Assembly (NCBI GenBank): GCA_910577115.1
Contig: CAJTMC010000007.1
Coordinates: 1 to 64,000 of the forward strand
Reading direction: 5' to 3'
Source of the DNA: an uncultured Lachnospiraceae bacterium
Lineage (GTDB): Bacteria > Bacillota > Clostridia > Lachnospirales > Lachnospiraceae
DNA: 64,000 bases
The position numbers and the translations under genes are program-made. Below the pieces are notes generated by a model that saw only the letters and a list, made by a program, of their open reading frames with translations, was not told where the DNA came from and did no database searches. This document shows positions 46,601 to 53,045 of the stretch, in pieces (positions within the stretch are counted from its first letter, which is position 1; every line of letters starts with the position of its first letter).

Positions 46601-48329
46601 TATCAGACGCATTTTCTGTGTCCGGTACGCTAAATGTCAGGGAATACCAGTTGTTTTGTTCGTCCGGTTTCAAATCATAACATCTGTTATTCCACTCGTC
46701 TGTACTGTCTGCCGTAAGTTCGACAATGGCTCCATTGCTTTCATCTACATTTTGAAGTGTATTTTTCAAAGAAAGTGACGGTATTCCCGTATCACTATAT
46801 ACATAGAACGTAACATTGCGCATCGCTGCTTTTGCGTCTGCTTCGCCTTCGTACAGCTTGGTTGTCATTTCAAATGATTTTACTGCGTAAGTATCTGCTT
46901 CTCCGGTAAAAAATTTGCTGTATATGTCATTGTTTCCTGCATTACCGGCAGAGCTTCCGCAGGTAAATATTGCCGTATCATTTCCTTCGATTAGTATTTG
47001 GAAATTCGCATTATCCGTTTCCTTTCCGGTAAACGTGAGCGGAATGGTATACCAACCTGTATATCCGGCAGATGTCATTTCATAAACATCATCACTTCCC
47101 CATGCCTTCCAAGCTGCTATGCTTGCAGTAGAAGAAATGTTACTGTTGCTGCTCCATTGATAAACACCAACGCCTTTGCCGTCTGTGTCCCCGACATAAT
47201 AGTTGAAGTTTATTGTAACGGATACCGTTTTTTCAACTAAACCATCCTTTGCCTCACTTAATTTGTTATAAGCAGTTTCGATTGCGGCAGCATCTGTCGA
47301 TACGGCATCAATCAATGCCTTTGCGTCCGTAAGCGCTGTCTGAAGCGCATCCCAGCCTGATTCGTAATCCTCTTCGGTTTTTCCCTCTATCAGCGCCTGT
47401 GTTTCATCATATAATTTCTGCAAATCTTCCAACGTATATAGAACTTCCGTTTGTTCTGTGCAGTATAATGAAACATCATCAATGCAAATCCAAGCGCCGT
47501 TCTTCGAAGTTACGGCAAGACCAACTGCATAATCTGCCTTGTTTTCCGTAAGGTCAAATTCATAAGTAACTTCCGTCCAACTACCGCTTATCTCTGTCTC
47601 AGTTCCTTTGTCCTCTCCCTGATATAAATAAGCGGTTGTGTCAGCTCCCTTCACCCATGCTGTCATCTTATATTTGCCTGCGGGTAACGTAAGCGCCTGA
47701 TATACATTTAAAGTATAATCCGCATTATATGTAACTGCTAAACCATATTCTCCGTTATCTTCCGCAGGTGTGTCAACATTTGCAGCCCAGCCATCCAGTT
47801 TCAGGGTGACGCTGTCCCAATAATTATCGGTAAACGCCCATTCTCCCAGCTTACCGTCTGCCCACTCTAAATTCGTAAAGCCGCCGCCCGTAATATAATT
47901 TGTGCTTTCCGCCGGCGCATCTGTTTCATCGCCTTCGCGATTATCTGTCTCTGAATCGTTCTTATCCGTATCCTCTTTTGCAGTTGTTTCACTTTCCTCT
48001 TCTGAGGTTGTTTCTGTTTCAACTGTTTCTGTTTCAACTGTTTCTGTTTCAACTGTTTCTGTTTCGCTTTCAACCGTTTCCGTTTGGCTTTCCACACGCC
48101 CGTAAGATGTCTCTCTGCTCTCTTTGTCCTCAGAGTCGTTCGATGACGCAACATCTTCCGATTCCTGCGCGAAAGTTTCCTCATCCTCAGACAATTCCAC
48201 CTCATCCGTTCTGTCGGATTGCGCCGCATGAACCGTCATATCCGGTATTGACAGGCTTGTCAATATCATTGCCGCACTTAAAATTCCGCACAGACTTTTT
48301 TGAATGTACTGCTTCGTTTTTTTTCTCAT
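40626..48329 (-). CDS. giant secreted multimodular GH53 endo-beta-1,4-galactanase
   Basis: A 2567-aa secreted protein (positions below count from the longer frame, 17 residues more). Signal peptide, then an acidic TVETE-repeat linker; a carbohydrate-binding module resembling CBM61 (about 165-310); three FIVAR-like helical domains (about 315-385, 665-735, 985-1065) separating paired beta modules; the GH53 domain (about 1080-1465) with acid/base Glu in VQVGNETNNG and nucleophile Glu in VMVAETSW; an Ig-like domain; a second CBM61-like module (about 1580-1740); and eight C-terminal repeats of the pattern YTGxxI...G.DYTVSYKNN...GKGNYxGT (about 1845-2584). No LPXTG motif, so the repeats may mediate wall attachment. 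It cleaves beta-1,4-galactan of pectin side chains. ATG 48329 fits the signal peptide; GGAG lies 13 bases upstream. Confidence 0.9.
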   Translation of the reverse strand: MRKKTKQYIQKSLCGILSAAMILTSLSIPDMTVHAAQSDRTDEVELSEDEETFAQESEDVASSNDSEDKESRETSYGRVESQTETVESETETVETETVETETVETETTSEEESETTAKEDTDKNDSETDNREGDETDAPAESTNYITGGGFTNLEWADGKLGEWAFTDNYWDSVTLKLDGWAANVDTPAEDNGEYGLAVTYNADYTLNVYQALTLPAGKYKMTAWVKGADTTAYLYQGEDKGTETEISGSWTEVTYEFDLTENKADYAVGLAVTSKNGAWICIDDVSLYCTEQTEVLYTLEDLQKLYDETQALIEGKTEEDYESGWDALQTALTDAKALIDAVSTDAAAIETAYNKLSEAKDGLVEKTVSVTINFNYYVGDTDGKGVGVYQWSSNSNISSTASIAAWKAWGSDDVYEMTSAGYTGWYTIPLTFTGKETDNANFQILIEGNDTAIFTCGSSAGNAGNNDIYSKFFTGEADTYAVKSFEMTTKLYEGEADAKAAMRNVTFYVYSDTGIPSLSLKNTLQNVDESNGAIVELTADSTDEWNNRCYDLKPDEQNNWYSLTFSVPDTENASDKLFDLNIKKDGTYEWAKNLLNGPASDEWSADFTQVFDGKVYYKDGVFYESMELADGVTLKMLKDLLASEELAAIETNGQDSYTEASWKAFQDAKTQAETVVSTCESSDDTKADDYMSEDITNAYQALQSVMADMEAKAETVMFYYYNDSIDKDDELGLVFWSGDNSYSVADTYADWYVWNAGDAHIMTAVDEYPGWYSIPMVFVPTPSANYPGFEIHKKSDPASAVETYNENNYPVLNAGETSYAVKNGKGYSGDMATAIMRNVTFYVYSETNTPMLALSDTLTYIDENTGESASLTASKTDEWNNNFYDMIPDSINNWYYLTMSVPDTENVSDKIFDLYIKGSSEDTWVKSLLNGPAGDEYGVDITPVFKGYVYYKDGQLTDSRLITLDDLKNLVDTAVKLRDDDLKAEETGENQYYHDSESDGGKWNLFLEKITAAETVTKKDAPTNEEIQTAYDELTTAMEELVPSTWSRSTIEVTPVAVADDFIMGADVSSYVALKESGTIFKDENGKALSDAGFFKLLHDGGTNWVRIRIWNDPYDGNGNGYGGGNNDLEKAKIIGRLATNAGMRVLIDFHYSDFWADPSKQDAPKAWEKYSLEQKEQAVYDYTLDSLRALKAAGVDVGMVQVGNETNNGICGEKGWGNMSKIFNAGSKAVREFDKDCLVALHFADPSSSAFTGYAANASAYNVDYDVFAASFYPFWHGGSDNLTSVLTNVANTYGKKVMVAETSWVTTWDDGDGHDNTSPKTTQALDYPVSLQGQADELRDVVNAVNLVNSAAAGNPAIGVFYWEPAWISPNYVYNGKTIDKNLYSKNQALWEKYGSGWASSYSAEYDPIDAGRWYGGSAVDNQAWFDFNGQALATSKIYSYIRTGAVATDRKNEIASVETKIEMEVNVGEDIVWPDGDMVVVTFNDGTKSTDKDKNPHLKSIKVKWDEDQVPLVNTDKAGIYNIDGSAECTYYVTDGDETSLKTEIYDIMLELEVLSTSNILENRGFEDGETAWTKNLLGNTAADVQDSSVAHVEARAEDPHSGTSGMHFWSQNEVHFIVSQTVTNLKPGTYTAGGFIQGNGASSKDEQILYVTVTDAGGSATTYEKICSLNGWLNWVNPEITNIKVSEGDTLTVGMEVQSTVGGAWGTIDDMYLYGKYGINMGNIEHGTVNVSSMEADSGEVVRITARPENGYYLSKLEISGVETADSLKDESGAEKQAVYHADTKTATLTYESDDNQETMLSSFIMPGDVVGLNAVFAPIPFDTAIPIDSERVLVKGFHKVGTDYVYEEIQEYTGKKIELDLELSYSGYKLTKDDYTALYSNNKDKDSRAEITIRAKGSKFTGQRTLYFDIKDTKVDISKAKADIGEDPYYYTGEEVEADIVRLTDKSGQTLKAKDGADLAVEPDVDYTVYYEKNKNIKVGTVTMYVIAKNDSTKIKGSFKQTFKIVRRPLTDRHITVSTPAGGTYSGSKVTPNVTVKLDNKVLQKGKDYSITYKNNVNVSTNTDKKPSLRITGKGNYIGFVEKTFEISPRNIGDHGMKVTALAVAENKTPKIKLKNGSKTLTLNRNYVITKISRNADQTVVYEYDRNTQKTKLPKITDAGTYTATLEGVEKGGYTGNREVTFHVIDKNHLISSSNIRVTLPKPKTYTGNEITLNDSDLASLLYNKALREPLKYNEDYTVSYNDEDGNKTNIKVGRVTVEITGTGKYAGTRKIAFTIKREPLSANGQFNPSNNKDLSAFKSGDIIWETKEETILSKEEKRVGENGTRYLPYTGYAWKPELNVYVINENGSKKLLIKGTDYTISYKNNLKAGATASAIVRGKGNYSGTVICDNLFTVKDVTLDDFVITANPVAYTGRLVKPTINFVYKELGTAVDVKLGTAYTVKYRNNKEVASIADTNAPTVTITEKGLNKEGAKKQQVLLPFTIATGRITVANVKNIKVQTYKGRPVKPVLNINVNGRRLVEGKDYIVNYAGNTQPNEKALAYIVGIGNYSGAVLKEFVIQ
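48011..48070 (-). repeat. 15-bp tandem repeat coding the Thr/Glu linker
   Basis: Three perfect copies of TTTCTGTTTCAACTG (48011-48025, 48026-48040, 48041-48055) plus a partial fourth. They code the TVETE units of the galactanase linker. Unit length is a multiple of three, so copy-number change keeps frame. Confidence 0.85.
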
Positions 48330-48383
48330 TCTTACAATCCTACTCCTTTCTACGTTTGAAACCGTCTTCCAATAGTTCATTTT

Positions 48384-48430
48384 TTGTGCACATTTTGCAC
48401 AATTGTTTATATTTATATGAGCCTATTATA
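48384..48430 (-). promoter_or_regulatory. galactanase -10 box and overlapping inverted-repeat operator
   Basis: Minus-strand TATAAT (48430-48425) without a clear -35. About 22 bases downstream lies TTGTGCA-CATTT-TGCACAA (48384-48402), a perfect 7-bp inverted repeat where a repressor would block early transcription. Confidence 0.45.
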
Positions 48431-48531
48431 AATTTTTTATAAAAAACTTTCCAGAGCTTTATTTTATCTTGTGTGAAACTGCACATTTTTTGAGGGTTTT
48501 TACTTTATATAGGGACATTTTTCTGTACAAC

Positions 48532-48566
48532 AAAAAAATCTAAGGAAACATACCGTCTCCTTAGAC
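48532..48566 (-). terminator. terminator of the xylulokinase gene
   Basis: TCTAAGGA and TCCTTAGA arms (48565-48558 and 48546-48539), followed on the minus strand by a run of seven T, 16 bases past the stop at 48582. Confidence 0.85.
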
Positions 48567-48581
48567 CTTTTATCCTATTAC

Positions 48582-50057
48582 CTATTGAATTTCCGGAAAA
48601 ATACTTTTCACTGCCGGATATACTTTCTTAAACTTCTGATACCGCTCCTCATACCGATTCGCAATCTCCGCGTCAGGCTCTACCGTATCTGTCACCTTCA
48701 CAAGCTTATCCGCAGCCTCCTGAACCGATGCATACTCGCCACATGCCACAGCGGCAAGAATTGCACCGCCGTATCCGGGGCCTTCTTCGCTCTCTATGAT
48801 ATCAAGACGAATATTCAGAACATTTGCAAAAATCTTCTTCCAAAGCGGACTCTTTGCGCCGCCGCCGCAGATTTTTGACGCTTGAATATCAATGCCAAGA
48901 CTTTTTGCCACCTCAAACGAATCGCGGATTGCAAACGCGACACCCTCCAGCACTGCCTGATACAGGTCTGCCCTTGAAGAATCCATCGTCATGCCGATAA
49001 AGGTTCCTCTTGCGTTCGCATCATTGTGCGGAGAACGCTCACCCATGAGATACGGGAGAAAGTACACATGGTTATTTCCAAGCTTCTCATCTGTAATCGG
49101 CTCCTGCTCTTTTGCGAAATCCGTTGTCTTTAAAATATCTTCCATCCACCATTTATTGCATGATGCGGCACTCAGCATACAGCCCATCAGATGATAGCTG
49201 CCGTCCGCATGAGCAAAGGAATGCAGCGCATTATTTTTGTCCACACCAAAGGTCTTATTAGAAATAAAAATTGTGCCGCTCGTTCCAAGCGAAATATTAC
49301 ATCTTGCATCCCCAACGGTACCCGTTCCGATAGCTGCCGCCGCATTGTCGCCTGCACCTGCTGCCACTTTGACGCCTTCAGGAAAACCAAGCTCCTTTGC
49401 CACATCAGGCTTGAGTGTTCCGACCACCTCATAGCTTTCATAAATCTTCGCAAGCTGCGACTCCTGAATACCGCAGATTTCGATCATTTCTTTTGACCAG
49501 CATTTATGTTCCACATCAAACAAAAGCATACCGGATGCATCTGAAACGTCAGTGCAGAAACTTCCTGTCAGCATATATGCGATGTAATCTTTGGGAAGCA
49601 TAATTTTTTCTATCTTTGCGAAATTCTCAGGCTCATTGTTCTTTACCCACAGAATCTTTGGTGCAGTAAAGCCTGTAAATGCAATGTTTGCTGTATATTC
49701 AGAAAGCTTTTCTTTCCCGATTTCATTATTCAGATAATCGGTTTCTACCTGTGTTCTGCCATCATTCCAAAGAATTGCCGGACGAATCACGTTATCGTCC
49801 TTATCAAGAATAACAAGTCCATGCATCTGACCGCCGAAGCTGATTCCCGCTATCTGTTCCTTATCATACGAACCTGTCAGGTCCTTTAATCCGTCTTTCA
49901 CCGCGCTCCACCAATCCTCGGGCTTCTGCTCACTCCACCCCGGATTCGGGAAATAGAGCGGATACTCCTTTGACACAACATTCACAATCTTTCCGTTCCC
50001 TTCCATCAAAAGGAGTTTCACAGCCGAAGTCCCAAGATCAACACCTATGTAGTACAT
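48582..50057 (-). CDS. xylB: xylulokinase
   Basis: A 491-aa FGGY-family carbohydrate kinase: YYIGVDLGTSAVKLLLM (ATP phosphate-1 motif), GGQMHGLVILD (substrate site typical of xylulokinase), AGAGDNAAAAIGTG, SLGTSGTIFIS, and the C-terminal KICGGGAKSPLWKKI signature. It phosphorylates D-xylulose to the pentose phosphate pathway. The start is ATG 50057: the promoter lies in the longer frame, whose first codon is part of the -35 box. It may serve pentoses released along with galactan from pectic polymers by the neighbouring secreted enzyme (inference). Confidence 0.94.
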   Translation of the reverse strand: MYYIGVDLGTSAVKLLLMEGNGKIVNVVSKEYPLYFPNPGWSEQKPEDWWSAVKDGLKDLTGSYDKEQIAGISFGGQMHGLVILDKDDNVIRPAILWNDGRTQVETDYLNNEIGKEKLSEYTANIAFTGFTAPKILWVKNNEPENFAKIEKIMLPKDYIAYMLTGSFCTDVSDASGMLLFDVEHKCWSKEMIEICGIQESQLAKIYESYEVVGTLKPDVAKELGFPEGVKVAAGAGDNAAAAIGTGTVGDARCNISLGTSGTIFISNKTFGVDKNNALHSFAHADGSYHLMGCMLSAASCNKWWMEDILKTTDFAKEQEPITDEKLGNNHVYFLPYLMGERSPHNDANARGTFIGMTMDSSRADLYQAVLEGVAFAIRDSFEVAKSLGIDIQASKICGGGAKSPLWKKIFANVLNIRLDIIESEEGPGYGGAILAAVACGEYASVQEAADKLVKVTDTVEPDAEIANRYEERYQKFKKVYPAVKSIFPEIQ

Positions 50058-50112
50058 ATTTTCACCCATCCTTTCACTATTATAACTTTTCCGAACCGTT
50101 ACTGATACTATA

Positions 50113-50141
50113 ACTATAGCATCGTGCACGTGCACGGTCAA
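50113..50141 (-). promoter_or_regulatory. xylB promoter with palindromic operator in the spacer
   Basis: Minus strand TTGACC (50141-50136), 17 bases, TATAGT (50118-50113). The spacer contains CGTGCACGTGCACG (50123-50136), a perfect 14-bp palindrome covering the region RNA polymerase must contact. This is the classic layout for repression by a LacI- or ROK-type sugar regulator; no such regulator gene is in the window. Confidence 0.82.
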
Positions 50142-50160
50142 GCAAAATATAGAAAACCGG

Positions 50161-50189
50161 TTGTATCGTTTTCTCTTTTATGCTATTTT
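50161..50189 (+). promoter_or_regulatory. possible promoter of the BrnT-type toxin-antitoxin pair
   Basis: TTGTAT (50161-50166), 17 bases, TATTTT (50184-50189), ending 17 bases before ATG 50206. Moderate match only. Confidence 0.4.
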
Positions 50190-50205
50190 ATTATTGAGGT
50201 GATGA

Positions 50206-50628
50206 ATGATTAAAAAAGAAGACTCAAAAACAATAACATTCTGTCTCGGGGACATGACCTTTGAATATGATGAGTGGAAAAACGAATATAATATTAAGCA
50301 TCATGGTATTTCATTTAAACATGCCGCCCGAGTGTTTTTTGACTACGACAGAATCGAACTATATGACGAAGATAACAGTGAAACGGAAGATCGTTATAAT
50401 ACAATAGGTGATTTGTCAGCGGGATATGCCGGTATTCCAGCTATCAGTGAAACTGTTATCGGAAATATCAGCTCATTTACGCAAAATGTAAGTGATATTA
50501 TATTTGTTGTCTATACAGAACGAATACAGATTGATGAAGCTGGACAAAAAACAGATGTTACCAGACTAATATCCGCCAGATTTGCAACAAATTTTGAAAG
50601 GGGATTATATTATGGTAAATGCCAATGA
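50206..50628 (+). CDS. BrnT-family toxin, enlarged
   Basis: A 140-aa BrnT-type ribonuclease toxin (RelE-like fold). Family blocks FEYDEWKNEYNIKHHGISFKHAARVFFD, then IELYDEDNSETEDRYNTIG, FVVYTER and RLISARFATNFERGLYYG (shown in parts) are all present. Between the RYNTIG and FVVYTER blocks there are about 30 residues (AGYAGIPAISETVIGNISSF) that ordinary ~95-aa BrnT proteins lack. RBS GAGGTGATGA. The last 17 bases overlap the antitoxin gene. The partner is not a typical BrnA, so this is a variant TA module. Confidence 0.82.
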   Translation: MIKKEDSKTITFCLGDMTFEYDEWKNEYNIKHHGISFKHAARVFFDYDRIELYDEDNSETEDRYNTIGDLSAGYAGIPAISETVIGNISSFTQNVSDIIFVVYTERIQIDEAGQKTDVTRLISARFATNFERGLYYGKCQ

Positions 50629-50806
50629 AATGTCAAAAGAAATGATAGCAGCACTTTCTTTCTCAGAGAGTGAAAAAAAATCACTTGACGAAGCAAGAGA
50701 AAAACCAATCATTTTTGATACGGACTGTCCGGAAACAACTCCGGAACAGGCACTGAAATTCAAACGGGTAAATCCGCCGAGAACTAAAATAGAAAAAAGA
50801 GCATAA
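50612..50806 (+). CDS. putative antitoxin of the BrnT-type pair
   Basis: A 64-aa protein starting at ATG 50612 (AAAGGGGATTATATT upstream). It reads MVNANEMSKEMIAALSFSES ... PIIFDTDCPETTPEQALKFKRVNPPRTKIEK. The FDxDCPExTPE block is typical of short proteins found beside BrnT-like toxins in Clostridia. It overlaps the toxin gene by 17 bases, so the two are co-expressed. No ribbon-helix-helix domain can be assigned confidently. Confidence 0.72.
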   Translation: MVNANEMSKEMIAALSFSESEKKSLDEAREKPIIFDTDCPETTPEQALKFKRVNPPRTKIEKRA

Positions 50807-50827
50807 ATCGCATAAGCCTTGCTTAAT

Positions 50828-50855
50828 AAGGAACGCCAAGCCGCAGCGTTCCTTT
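50828..50855. terminator. hairpin between the convergent TA module and trmL
   Basis: AAGGAACGC (50828-50836) pairs with GCGTTCCTT (50846-50854); short T/A runs on both sides. Confidence 0.65.
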
Positions 50856-50863
50856 CCAAATTT

Positions 50864-51370
50864 TCATGTATTCCATTTTCTATGATGCAGCGCACCTTCC
50901 AGCTGCATATTTTGAAATCCCTGCTGCCGAAGCGCTTCATACAAAACAATACTCACGCTGTTTGCCAAATTCAGGCTTCTTATTTGATCCAGCATCGGAA
51001 TCCGGATGCATGTCTCTTCGTGCTCCACAAGGATGTCCTCCGGAATGCCTCCGCTTTCTCTGCCAAACATAATAAAATCATTTTCGCCAAACACTGCGTC
51101 CGTATAGACGTTCCTTGCCTTTGTCGTTGCCATCCAGATTTTTGCATTGGGATTATCTTTCAGATTTTGTTCCACAAATTCCTCAAAATTCATATATCGG
51201 CGCACGTCCAAATGTTCCCAATAATCCATTCCGGCGCGGCGCAGCTCCTTGCCTGTAAGCCGAAATCCCAGCGGCTCTATCAAATGCAGCACCGTCCCTG
51301 TTGCGACGCAGGTTCGTCCGATATTACCTGTATTTGCCGGAATTTCCGGCTGGTGCAGTACAATATTCAT
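50864..51370 (-). CDS. trmL: tRNA (cytidine(34)-2'-O)-methyltransferase
   Basis: A 168-aa SPOUT methyltransferase. Motifs: MNIVLHQPEIPANTGNIGRT at the start, IEPLGFRL, MFGRESGGIPE and RIPMLDQIRSLNLANSVSIVLYE, which form the trefoil knot. It methylates the ribose at position 34 of tRNA-Leu isoacceptors. The ATG at 51370 shares its A with the upstream aminotransferase stop (TGATG), so translation is coupled. The longer frame to 51481 lies within that gene. Confidence 0.93.
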   Translation of the reverse strand: MNIVLHQPEIPANTGNIGRTCVATGTVLHLIEPLGFRLTGKELRRAGMDYWEHLDVRRYMNFEEFVEQNLKDNPNAKIWMATTKARNVYTDAVFGENDFIMFGRESGGIPEDILVEHEETCIRIPMLDQIRSLNLANSVSIVLYEALRQQGFQNMQLEGALHHRKWNT

Positions 51371-52548
51371 CACTTCTTTTCCTCGCGCAGCTTCCTGACA
51401 AACCGCTCCAGCCGCCCAATTGCAACCTTGAGCTTTTCCAGTGAATATGCGTAAGAAATGCGCAGGAATCCCTCGCCGCAATCACCAAATGCAGTGCCCG
51501 GCACAACTGCCACCTTCTCTGCCTCCAAAAATTTCATCGCAAATTCATCGCTCGTCATGCCAAACTCCTTGATACATGGGAATATGTAAAATGCTCCGAA
51601 CGGTTCAAAGCACTCAAGCCCCATCTCCTGAAAGGCATGGACAAGAAACCGTCTTCTCTGATTATAGGATTCCCGCATCTTTTGCACGTCCTCGTCGCCG
51701 TTTCGCATCGCGTCAACCGCTGCATACTGTGACGTTGTCGGTGCACACATAATGCAAAACTGGTGTATCTTGTACATCTGTTCGATAATTTTTGCCGGCG
51801 CGCATGTGTACCCAAGACGCCACCCTGTCATTGCATGTGACTTCGAAAAGCCGTTAATCAAAACAGTACGCTCCCACATACCGGAAATATTAGCAATCGA
51901 TACATGCTTTTCCGTATAACAAAGCTCAGAATAAATCTCATCGGAAAGCACAAACAAATCATGCTTTATAATCACTTCCGCAATCGCCTCTAAGTCTTTC
52001 CGCTCCATAATCGCACCTGTAGGATTGTTCGGGAACGGCAAAATCAAGATCTTCGTTTTATCCGTAATTGCGTCCTCCAGCTCCTGCGCAGTTAGTCTGA
52101 ACTGATTCTCATGCTTCAACTCAATTATAACGGGCTTTGCCCCTGCAAGCACAGCACATGGTTCATACGAAACATAACTCGGCTGCGGAATCAGTACCTC
52201 ATCTCCCGGATCTACCATTGCACGAAGCGCAATATCGATTGCCTCCGACCCGCCGACCGTCACCAGCATCTCTTTTTTTGCATCATAACTCAAATCATAT
52301 CTTCTTTTTAAAAATTTGCTTATCTCCTCACGCAGCTCTGTAAGTCCTGCATTGGAAGTATAAAATGTACGTCCTTTCTCAAGGGAATAGATACCCTCGT
52401 CGCGGATATGCCAAGGCGTTTCAAAGTCCGGCTCGCCTACGCCGAGCGAAATTGCCTCCGGATCATTCAGCTCACTCACAATGTCAAAAAACTTGCGAAT
52501 ACCCGAAGGCTTTATTTGTGTAATGGTACTTGATAATGGGTTTCTCAT
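51370..52548 (-). CDS. class I/II PLP-dependent aminotransferase
   Basis: A 392-aa fold-type I aminotransferase: YTSNAGLTELREEI (substrate-binding), FPNNPTGAIM, VLSDEIYSELCY, the PLP lysine in SFSKSHAMTGWRLGY (about residue 232) and RISYAYSLEKL at the end. It resembles PatA/aspartate aminotransferase-like enzymes; the amino donor is not identifiable. It overlaps the upstream Lrp-family gene by 4 bases and trmL by one base. The Lrp regulator probably controls it. Confidence 0.92.
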   Translation of the reverse strand: MRNPLSSTITQIKPSGIRKFFDIVSELNDPEAISLGVGEPDFETPWHIRDEGIYSLEKGRTFYTSNAGLTELREEISKFLKRRYDLSYDAKKEMLVTVGGSEAIDIALRAMVDPGDEVLIPQPSYVSYEPCAVLAGAKPVIIELKHENQFRLTAQELEDAITDKTKILILPFPNNPTGAIMERKDLEAIAEVIIKHDLFVLSDEIYSELCYTEKHVSIANISGMWERTVLINGFSKSHAMTGWRLGYTCAPAKIIEQMYKIHQFCIMCAPTTSQYAAVDAMRNGDEDVQKMRESYNQRRRFLVHAFQEMGLECFEPFGAFYIFPCIKEFGMTSDEFAMKFLEAEKVAVVPGTAFGDCGEGFLRISYAYSLEKLKVAIGRLERFVRKLREEKK

Positions 52549-53027
52549 GGTGTTACCTGCATCCTTTCGTCAGTTTCTTTCTTTCCAAGAATCGTGCCAT
52601 GATCCTTATATTTCTTTAATATAAAGTGTGTCGCTGTACTGATGACAGGATCTAATATGGAAAGTTTTTCTGACACAAATTTGGATACTTCCTTGAGCGT
52701 CTTTCCTTCCAATGTCACAAGAAGGTCATAGCCGCCGGAAATCAGATACACAGCATGCACCTCCGGATATTTATAAATGCGTTCTGCCACGCTGTCAAAG
52801 CCGTTTCCGCGCTGCGGTGTCACACGCACCTCAATCAGCGCATTCACCTTCTCCACATCGGTTTTCTCCCAGTCAATCAACGTATGATAACCGCAGATAA
52901 CTCCCTCTTTCTCCATTTTTTCCATCTCGTTTACAATTGTTGTCTCATCGACGCCAAGAATGATTGCAAGCTCACGCAAATCAATTCTGCTATTCTTTTC
53001 TATGATTGATAAAATCTTTTCTCTCAT
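52545..53027 (-). CDS. Lrp/AsnC-family transcriptional regulator
   Basis: A 160-aa protein: winged helix (about residues 1-60; IDLRELAIILGVDETTIVNEMEKMEKEGV) and an ActD/RAM effector-binding domain (about 65-145; ALIEVRVTPQRG, VYLISGGYDLLVTLEGKTLKEV). It senses an amino acid or related ligand and binds DNA as a dimer or octamer. GAAAGGAGTATGAGCATAAA precedes the ATG. Its 3' end overlaps the aminotransferase start (ATGA), which makes that gene the probable target. Confidence 0.93.
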   Translation of the reverse strand: MREKILSIIEKNSRIDLRELAIILGVDETTIVNEMEKMEKEGVICGYHTLIDWEKTDVEKVNALIEVRVTPQRGNGFDSVAERIYKYPEVHAVYLISGGYDLLVTLEGKTLKEVSKFVSEKLSILDPVISTATHFILKKYKDHGTILGKKETDERMQVTP

Positions 53028-53045
53028 TTTATGCTCATACTCCTT

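Noticed and set aside
48011..48070. Short regular repeats resembling a CRISPR array
   Set aside because: Contiguous 15-bp units without spacers, in frame in the galactanase linker.
47900..48442. Long plus-strand frame opposite the galactanase N-terminus
   Set aside because: It is a Phe/Leu-rich shadow of the TVETE repeat and signal peptide with no RBS.
50058..50141. 28-residue N-terminal extension of xylulokinase
   Set aside because: Its first codon is part of the -35 box, and the FGGY family begins at MYYIGVDLG.
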